Source: Syntrophobacterales bacterium Delta_02 (lineage in GTDB: Bacteria > Desulfobacterota > Syntrophorhabdia > Syntrophorhabdales > Syntrophorhabdaceae). Taken from it: a stretch of 47,088 bases of DNA. The stretch is from contig LVAA01000055.1 in the NCBI GenBank assembly GCA_001603955.1, positions 1-47,088 on the forward strand, written 5' to 3'. This document shows, one piece after another, positions 42,528 through 47,088 of the stretch (position 1 is its first letter; each line of letters opens with the position of its first letter). Below the pieces are notes generated by a model. The model saw only the letters and a list, made by a program, of their open reading frames with translations. It ran no database searches and was not told the origin of the DNA. Made by a program: the position numbers and the translations under genes.

Positions 42528-43146
42528 GATCCTCATAGCCGATGACCATCCTGTAGTGAGGAAAGGATTGAAACAGATCCTCTCGGAAGAAACGGATGTC
42601 GAGCTGGTAGGAGAAGCACGGAACGACAGTGAGGTTTTGAATCTTCTCCGCACGCATGACTGGGACGCAGTGGTGCTCGACATCGCCATGCCTGGCCGGG
42701 GCGGGCTGGAGCTGCTGACAGAAATGAAACGTCTATTCCCAAAACTGCCCGTTCTCGTTCTGACCATGCACCCGGATGATCAATACGCCATGAGAGCCTT
42801 CAAGGAGGGCGCGTCCGGCTACATGAACAAGGAGAGCCCTCCCGAAGAACTCGTACAGGCCGTTCGGAAAATACTGAGGGGTGGCAAGTACGTGAGTTCG
42901 GCCCTTGCGGAAAAACTGGCGACTCTGATAAGTGACGAAGCGCAACCTCATGACAACCTGTCCATCCGCGAATACCAGGTGATGCTGCTGATAGCCTCGG
43001 GCAAGACCGTATCCGCCATTGCGGAAGAGATGTCGCTCAGCATCAAGACCATCAGCACGTACAGAACGCGCATCCTCGAAAAGATGCGAATGACAAACAA
43101 CGTTGAACTGGCACGGTACGCCATGAAACACAATCTCGTCCAGTAA
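42520..43146 (+). CDS. NarL/FixJ-family response regulator
   Basis: A 208-residue two-domain regulator. The receiver has the acidic pair IADDH, phospho-acceptor Asp54 in VVLDIAMPG and the lysine in GYMNKESPPEE. The C-terminal LuxR-type helix-turn-helix (LSIREYQVMLLIASGKTVSAIAEEMSLSIKTISTYRTRILEKM) is complete. The start overlaps the end of the decayed kinase frame, which must once have been its partner. It now may be served by another kinase or small phosphodonors. Confidence 0.93.
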   Translation: MLKILIADDHPVVRKGLKQILSEETDVELVGEARNDSEVLNLLRTHDWDAVVLDIAMPGRGGLELLTEMKRLFPKLPVLVLTMHPDDQYAMRAFKEGASGYMNKESPPEELVQAVRKILRGGKYVSSALAEKLATLISDEAQPHDNLSIREYQVMLLIASGKTVSAIAEEMSLSIKTISTYRTRILEKMRMTNNVELARYAMKHNLVQ

Positions 43147-43361
43147 CGCCGTGCCGCTTCCGTTGACGGGAAAGCTGCTTTCTTATGCGGCCACATATGG
43201 AATTCATGCAAAACGATTGGACGCAATACGATGATCTCCCCGACCCCAACAGCGGGTGCCCTCAATATGGAAGCAACAAGGAAGAAGGATGGTGATAAAA
43301 GACCTGCCTTCGAGACAGATCCAGGAACGAAAGTGAATACCAATTTCCGGGAGGTACAGAC

Positions 43362-44003
43362 GTGATAGCACTTGCCAAACATGAGTTTCCCTTCAAGAGC
43401 ATTCCCCCTTTTGCCGAAAAGAGGGGGACGAGACAGAGAGAAGTGGACCTGCACCAGGTTATACGCAACATAGAAATGCTCCTGCCCCGGGAGCTTCAGA
43501 GGAATGTAGAGTTGATACTTGCGGAACAGGAGTTGCCTGTGATGATCGACATGGCACAGTTCGAGGCCGCCCTTCTGAATCTCATCAGGAACGCCCGGGA
43601 AGCCATGCCGGAAGAAGGACGCATCACGATCAGCACGGGTTCCGCCAGGCTCTACGGTGGTTCCACCGGGAGAAGAGGTCGCGGCAGCCCGAAGACCTGG
43701 GCTTTCGTCTCCGTCTCGGACACCGGCTCCGGAATGGACGAAGAAACATTACCCAGGATATTCGAACCGTTCTACACCACAAAGGGAGACCCGCACCAGG
43801 GACTCGGTCTCCCCATGGCCTCACGTACCATCTCGCAACACAACGGGGCTATCGACATCGAGACCAGGTCCGGACACGGCACTACGGTGAAGGTCTATCT
43901 CCCGTTCGCCGGAAGGAAGCCAACCCGCCGCAAGGCGATCCCGCTTCCCCCGGCGGGAACCTCCACTCTTATTGCCGCATCGGAAGTGGTAAATACCCGA
44001 TAA
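43362..44003 (+). CDS. Histidine-kinase ATPase domain protein lacking an H-box
   Basis: A 213-residue protein made up almost wholly of a HATPase domain: N box LLNLIRNAREAMPEEG, G1 VSDTGSGMDEETLPRIFEPFYTTKGD, G2 GLGLPMASRTISQHNG. No HDFNN-type phospho-acceptor helix precedes it; the first 25 residues hold only the start of the region that follows the H-box in related kinases. The GTG start at 43362 has GGAGG seven bases upstream, which suggests it is translated rather than a pure fossil. Alternatives: decayed hybrid kinase, or an ATPase acting on another phospho-acceptor. Its G1 box resembles the kinases at 15256 and 35696. Confidence 0.75.
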   Translation: MIALAKHEFPFKSIPPFAEKRGTRQREVDLHQVIRNIEMLLPRELQRNVELILAEQELPVMIDMAQFEAALLNLIRNAREAMPEEGRITISTGSARLYGGSTGRRGRGSPKTWAFVSVSDTGSGMDEETLPRIFEPFYTTKGDPHQGLGLPMASRTISQHNGAIDIETRSGHGTTVKVYLPFAGRKPTRRKAIPLPPAGTSTLIAASEVVNTR

Positions 44004-44013
44004 GGAGGTGTAT

Positions 44014-44463
44014 ATGTTCGCACCAAAAAGCATCCTGGTACCCACGGATTTTTCCGAGTTTTCCGACAACGCGCTGCAAACGGCAAAAGACATTGCAAAA
44101 CAGTACAACGCAAAGATATACCTTCTTCATGTTATCAGCACGGTCAGACCGTGCGGGGTCGATTATTGCATTGACGAACGAACGATCGACACCCTCGAGA
44201 AGAAGGGGATCGAGTTCTCGCAGGACATGATGCAAAAACAGATCGTCAAGATAGTTCATCCCGAGAATGTCGAGATCGAGCCCTATGTCGCATCAGGACA
44301 AGCCCACGAAGAGATACTGAAGCAACAGCGATCCAGGAACATTGACCTGATCGTCATAGCCTCTCATGGCAAGACGGGGATACTGGCTCATCTCCTGGGG
44401 AGCGTGGCGGAAAAGGTGGTGCGCGGAGCCACCTGCCCGGTGGTCCTGCTCAAGAACAAGTAA
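44014..44463 (+). CDS. Universal stress protein (UspA family)
   Basis: A 149-residue Usp-fold protein: SILVPTDFSEFSDNALQTA with the N-terminal aspartate, and the ATP-binding loop SHGKTGILAHLLGSVAEKVV (G-x2-G-x9-G-S type) followed by CPVVLLK. The start is the ATG at 44014 after a perfect AAGGAGG; a GTG two codons upstream is less likely. It follows the ATPase fragment by 10 bp and is probably co-transcribed with it. Confidence 0.93.
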   Translation: MFAPKSILVPTDFSEFSDNALQTAKDIAKQYNAKIYLLHVISTVRPCGVDYCIDERTIDTLEKKGIEFSQDMMQKQIVKIVHPENVEIEPYVASGQAHEEILKQQRSRNIDLIVIASHGKTGILAHLLGSVAEKVVRGATCPVVLLKNK

Positions 44464-44592
44464 GCAGAGGCAAAAGAGAGGAGACTGTCGGAAGAACATG
44501 CACCGCTCGCCGGGAAAGCGAGTTGGTCCACCAGATATACAGGGAACGGATCAGTGCCTGGAGCACGGAGGCCGACGGGGAGGAAGATACCC

Positions 44593-44958
44593 GTGATACG
44601 CGTAAAGAGAGTCTATGACGCCCCTGCAGGGGATGACGGCTACAGGGTCCTGGTGGACAGGCTATGGCCGCGGGGTATGAGCTGGGAAAGGTCCCGTGTC
44701 GATCTCTGGCTTAAAGATATCGCGCCAAGCCATCAGTTGCGGAGATGGTTCAATCACGAACCGGAGAAGTGGGTTGAGTTCAAGAAGAGGTACTTCGCCG
44801 AGATCAGGGACAGGACCGGTGCGCTGGGATCGCTGCTGGAAAAGCTCAAGAGGGAACGCGTGACCCTTCTCTACGGCGCAAGGGACCAGCGGTTCAATAA
44901 CGCCGCAGCACTGAAAGAATACCTGGAGAATGAGCCGGCAACAAACGATGAAGCATGA
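44593..44958 (+). CDS. DUF488 family protein
   Basis: A 121-residue protein of the DUF488 (YeaO-like) family, with the conserved VKRVYDAPAGDDGYRVLVDRLWPRGMSWE, FNHEPEKWVEFKKRYFAEI and VTLLYGARDQRFNNAAALKEYLE. The function of the family is not known. A GTG at 44593 is chosen over the ATG 13 codons earlier, because GGGGAGGA lies in front of it. It lies in the stress-related cluster after UspA. Confidence 0.85.
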   Translation: MIRVKRVYDAPAGDDGYRVLVDRLWPRGMSWERSRVDLWLKDIAPSHQLRRWFNHEPEKWVEFKKRYFAEIRDRTGALGSLLEKLKRERVTLLYGARDQRFNNAAALKEYLENEPATNDEA

Positions 44959-45300
44959 ACGATCCGGATCTGGCTTATGAATATGGGCCGTCAGGGATCT
45001 GAATCCCGGACCACTTGATCAAGAGTATTGATGGCTTGCATCTTCTCTCATTAATCCCGTATATCAGAATTCGATGAACTGACCCGGCGACATCTTTCGG
45101 GAAAGAATTGAACGGGATGTCAGCCGAAAGGCCTGCGTTGACGTTGGTCCGGTTCCCCGTCACACAGGTCCGGGACACAAAAGGAACAACCACCATCACA
45201 ACGGGAATGACCGCGATTTACGCGGGTCACCGTGGGTCGAGACGATCGGTCGATCACAAAAGGGTATATACTTAATATGGCCAACGGCAAGGTGACGGAT
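44959..45300. other. Gap upstream of the PAS-GAF-LuxR regulator
   Basis: About 340 bp if the regulator starts at 45301. No gene or repeat is apparent. An inverted stretch (cagggatctgaatccc near 44994-45009) is the only visible structure. The regulator's promoter should lie here. Confidence 0.5.
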
Positions 45301-47052
45301 ATGAAATGGCTGGACGAAGACAACGCACAGCGATTCCGGAGTTTGCCGGAGTTCTCTGTCGCGGCCATAGTGATCATGGAAGGCGGCATTATCATCGATG
45401 CGGACCAGGCTCTGAACCGTATCTTCGGCTATGAGGACGAAGATCCCAGGGGGAAGCCGGCCACGGATTTCATCGCACCTGATCTGAGGGCATTCACGAA
45501 CGAGAGAATACGGGCCGGGATTGAAGGCGCCTACGAAACCTTCGGCCTGAGAAAGGGCGGGAGTATTTTTCCCATCGAAGTGAACGCTCGCGAATTCAAG
45601 CTATACAGAAGAACGCTCAGGGTATCCGCCGTTCGTGACCTCACCGATCATAAGGAGATGGAGAGGCAGCTTAAGGACTATCACAGACGTTTCAAGGGGC
45701 TTGAAAACGAATGGACGCAAGAACCGAGGCTAAACGGCGAGAGTTTCAGGAATGTCTTTGGAAGCGCAGCGGACGGGATATATCAAACGACCCGCGAAGG
45801 CCGCTTTCTCATCGTGAACCCGGCCTTTGCAGAGATCTGCGGGTACGAAAGTCCCGAGGAGTTCCTGCGATCGCACGCCAACATGTCCGGCGAAATATAC
45901 GCAGATCCGGGGCTTCGGAAGAAGTTTACCGATACTGTCCGGCGGGAGGGCATGACCCGGGGCTTTGAATTACGGTTTCGAAGAAAAGATGGCACGATAA
46001 AATACGTATCCCTTGATGCCCGTGGAATAAGGGATGGAGGCGGAAAGATCCTCTATCTTGAAGGGACGGCTCAGGATATCGACGAGAAGAAGAGCCTGAC
46101 GGTACTGTTGACATTACAGCGAGACCTCGCTTTGAAGCTTTCCCGGGCAGTGGACCTCGAGGAATGCGCAGGCCTGATCGTCCAGACGGCCGTCACCGTC
46201 TCAGGCATGGAATGCGGTGGAATTTCCCTCAAGAACAAAGGAACGGGCGGGTTCGATCTCGTCCATTCGATCAATCTCTCAGATAGTTTTCGCAAGGAAA
46301 TACAACATATCACGGTGGGATCATTCACCTGGTCGCGTATCATGGAGGGGAGGAGTTTTCATGTTCGTCCCAGCAGAGACCTGACTCCCATCGCCTTTCA
46401 GGAAGGCTTCCAATTCATCTCGCTAATGCCGATGCTCCAGCGGGGCGAGGTCGTTGGCCTCCTGGCAACGGCCTCCAGGGAACGTACGGAGATTCCCGTA
46501 CAGGTTCGGATGGGCCTTGAGATCCTCGCCGCCGGATCGGCAAGCATCGTTACCCGCATCCAAATCGTGGAACGGCTCAGGAACGAGATCATCACGAGAG
46601 AACAGGCGGAGAGAACGCTTGAGATCGAACGCCAGAACCTGCAGGAGGCAAATACCGCCTTGAAGGTACTGCTCAGGCAGCGTGATGAGGACAGGAAGGA
46701 TCTCGAGGCGAGCCTGCTGGCAAATGTGCAACAGCTTGTGATGCCCTATGTCCAAAAGCTGAAGACCAGTGCTGTCGATCCCGACCAGCAGATGACCGTG
46801 GATCTCATCGTGTCGAACCTCAACGACCTCATCGCCCCCTTTCTCCGAAGCATACAGGGCTTCAACTTCACGCCCCGCCAGCTGGAGCTTGTCATCCTCA
46901 TCAAGCAAGGAAGGACAACCAAGGAGATAGCCCGTGTTCTGAACATGACCAAACAAGCTGTCGATATACAAAGATACCTGATACGAAAGAAACTTGGCCT
47001 TAACAGGACAAAGACCAACCTGCAGGTCTATTTGAAATCCTTTCAGTATTAA
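45301..47052 (+). CDS. PAS-PAS-GAF-LuxR transcriptional regulator
   Basis: A cytoplasmic sensor-regulator of 583 residues from the ATG at 45301, which has AAGGTGA five bases upstream; the frame extends 23 codons to a GTG at 45232. Domains, numbered from that GTG: PAS (about 35-150), PAS (about 168-290, DGIYQTTREGRFLIVNPAFAEI), GAF-like (about 295-445), coiled coil (about 450-515) and a C-terminal LuxR-type helix-turn-helix (FTPRQLELVILIKQGRTTKEIARVLNMTKQAVDIQRYLIRKKL). There is no phospho-receiver, so the signal is sensed directly by its own domains. It ends in a strong terminator. Confidence 0.9.
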   Translation: MKWLDEDNAQRFRSLPEFSVAAIVIMEGGIIIDADQALNRIFGYEDEDPRGKPATDFIAPDLRAFTNERIRAGIEGAYETFGLRKGGSIFPIEVNAREFKLYRRTLRVSAVRDLTDHKEMERQLKDYHRRFKGLENEWTQEPRLNGESFRNVFGSAADGIYQTTREGRFLIVNPAFAEICGYESPEEFLRSHANMSGEIYADPGLRKKFTDTVRREGMTRGFELRFRRKDGTIKYVSLDARGIRDGGGKILYLEGTAQDIDEKKSLTVLLTLQRDLALKLSRAVDLEECAGLIVQTAVTVSGMECGGISLKNKGTGGFDLVHSINLSDSFRKEIQHITVGSFTWSRIMEGRSFHVRPSRDLTPIAFQEGFQFISLMPMLQRGEVVGLLATASRERTEIPVQVRMGLEILAAGSASIVTRIQIVERLRNEIITREQAERTLEIERQNLQEANTALKVLLRQRDEDRKDLEASLLANVQQLVMPYVQKLKTSAVDPDQQMTVDLIVSNLNDLIAPFLRSIQGFNFTPRQLELVILIKQGRTTKEIARVLNMTKQAVDIQRYLIRKKLGLNRTKTNLQVYLKSFQY

Positions 47053-47084
47053 TGGTGCGTTAATACTGAATGAATATCTTTTTT
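47042..47084 (+). terminator. Rho-independent terminator of the PAS-GAF-LuxR gene
   Basis: Perfect 11-bp arms (ttcagtattaa / ttaatactgaa) with a 7-nt loop are followed by a T6 run at 47079-47084. The left arm includes the stop codon, so the stem begins within the coding sequence. Confidence 0.85.
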
Positions 47085-47088
47085 GTAT

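Overview
The window looks like a chromosome segment of a GC-rich, motile, anaerobic Gram-negative bacterium. The best guess is a Desulfobacterota (deltaproteobacterial) lineage, Syntrophorhabdus-like. This is an inference from the mix of P/L-ring flagellar genes, FdhD, pyruvoyl arginine decarboxylase, the lysine aminomutase/AblB osmolyte pair and many PAS hybrid kinases. No rRNA or tRNA gene was recognised, so taxonomy rests on gene content only.

Layout. 1-1.2 kb: end of an unidentified gene, then a GDP-fucose-synthase-like gene (+). 1.4-2.2 kb: fdhD (-). 2.3-10.8 kb: a compact flagellar operon on the minus strand, read flgF-flgG-flgA-flgH-flgI-flgJ-flgM-flgN-flgK-flgL, with a consensus sigma-54 promoter directly before flgF. 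11.2-13.1 kb: nucleoside phosphorylase-like, HIT, HNH and a 44-codon gene (all -). 13.3-15.2 kb (+): membrane coiled-coil protein, exported cyclophilin and pyruvoyl arginine decarboxylase. 15.3-18.9 kb (-): periplasmic solute-binding protein plus a large membrane hybrid histidine kinase. 19.1-21.3 kb (-): AbiEi/AbiEii toxin-antitoxin pair followed by an SGNH-hydrolase-like gene.

22.2-33.6 kb (+): a complete type I-E CRISPR-Cas system (cas3, cse1, cse2, cas7, cas5, cas6e, cas1, cas2) and an array of 44 identical-looking 29-bp repeats with 43 spacers of 32 nt. With the AbiE pair it forms a small defence island. Two related copies (about 265 and 261 bp) of a non-coding element with long perfect terminal inverted repeats lie in opposite orientation on either side of the CRISPR-Cas block, at 21397-21661 and 33731-33991. 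The two copies differ in their terminal repeats, yet each keeps its own ends perfectly paired.

34.2-37.7 kb (-): HDOD protein and a soluble PAS hybrid kinase. 38.1-41.4 kb (+): small OB-fold-like lipoprotein, lysine 2,3-aminomutase and beta-lysine acetyltransferase (compatible-solute synthesis), and a small ferritin-like protein. 41.5 kb (-): Hsp20. 42.1-47.1 kb (+): a frameshifted kinase remnant with its NarL-type response regulator, an ATPase-only kinase fragment lacking a histidine box, UspA, a DUF488 protein and a PAS-PAS-GAF-LuxR regulator ending in a clear terminator. The right third therefore looks like a stress and osmotic response neighbourhood.

Scattered through the non-coding gaps are short arrays with a strict 7-bp period. 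Each locus has its own unit sequence, and several are arranged as facing inverted arrays able to fold into hairpins. Two loci share a 9-bp-period repeat. These arrays and the paired elements around CRISPR-Cas are the least explained structures here.
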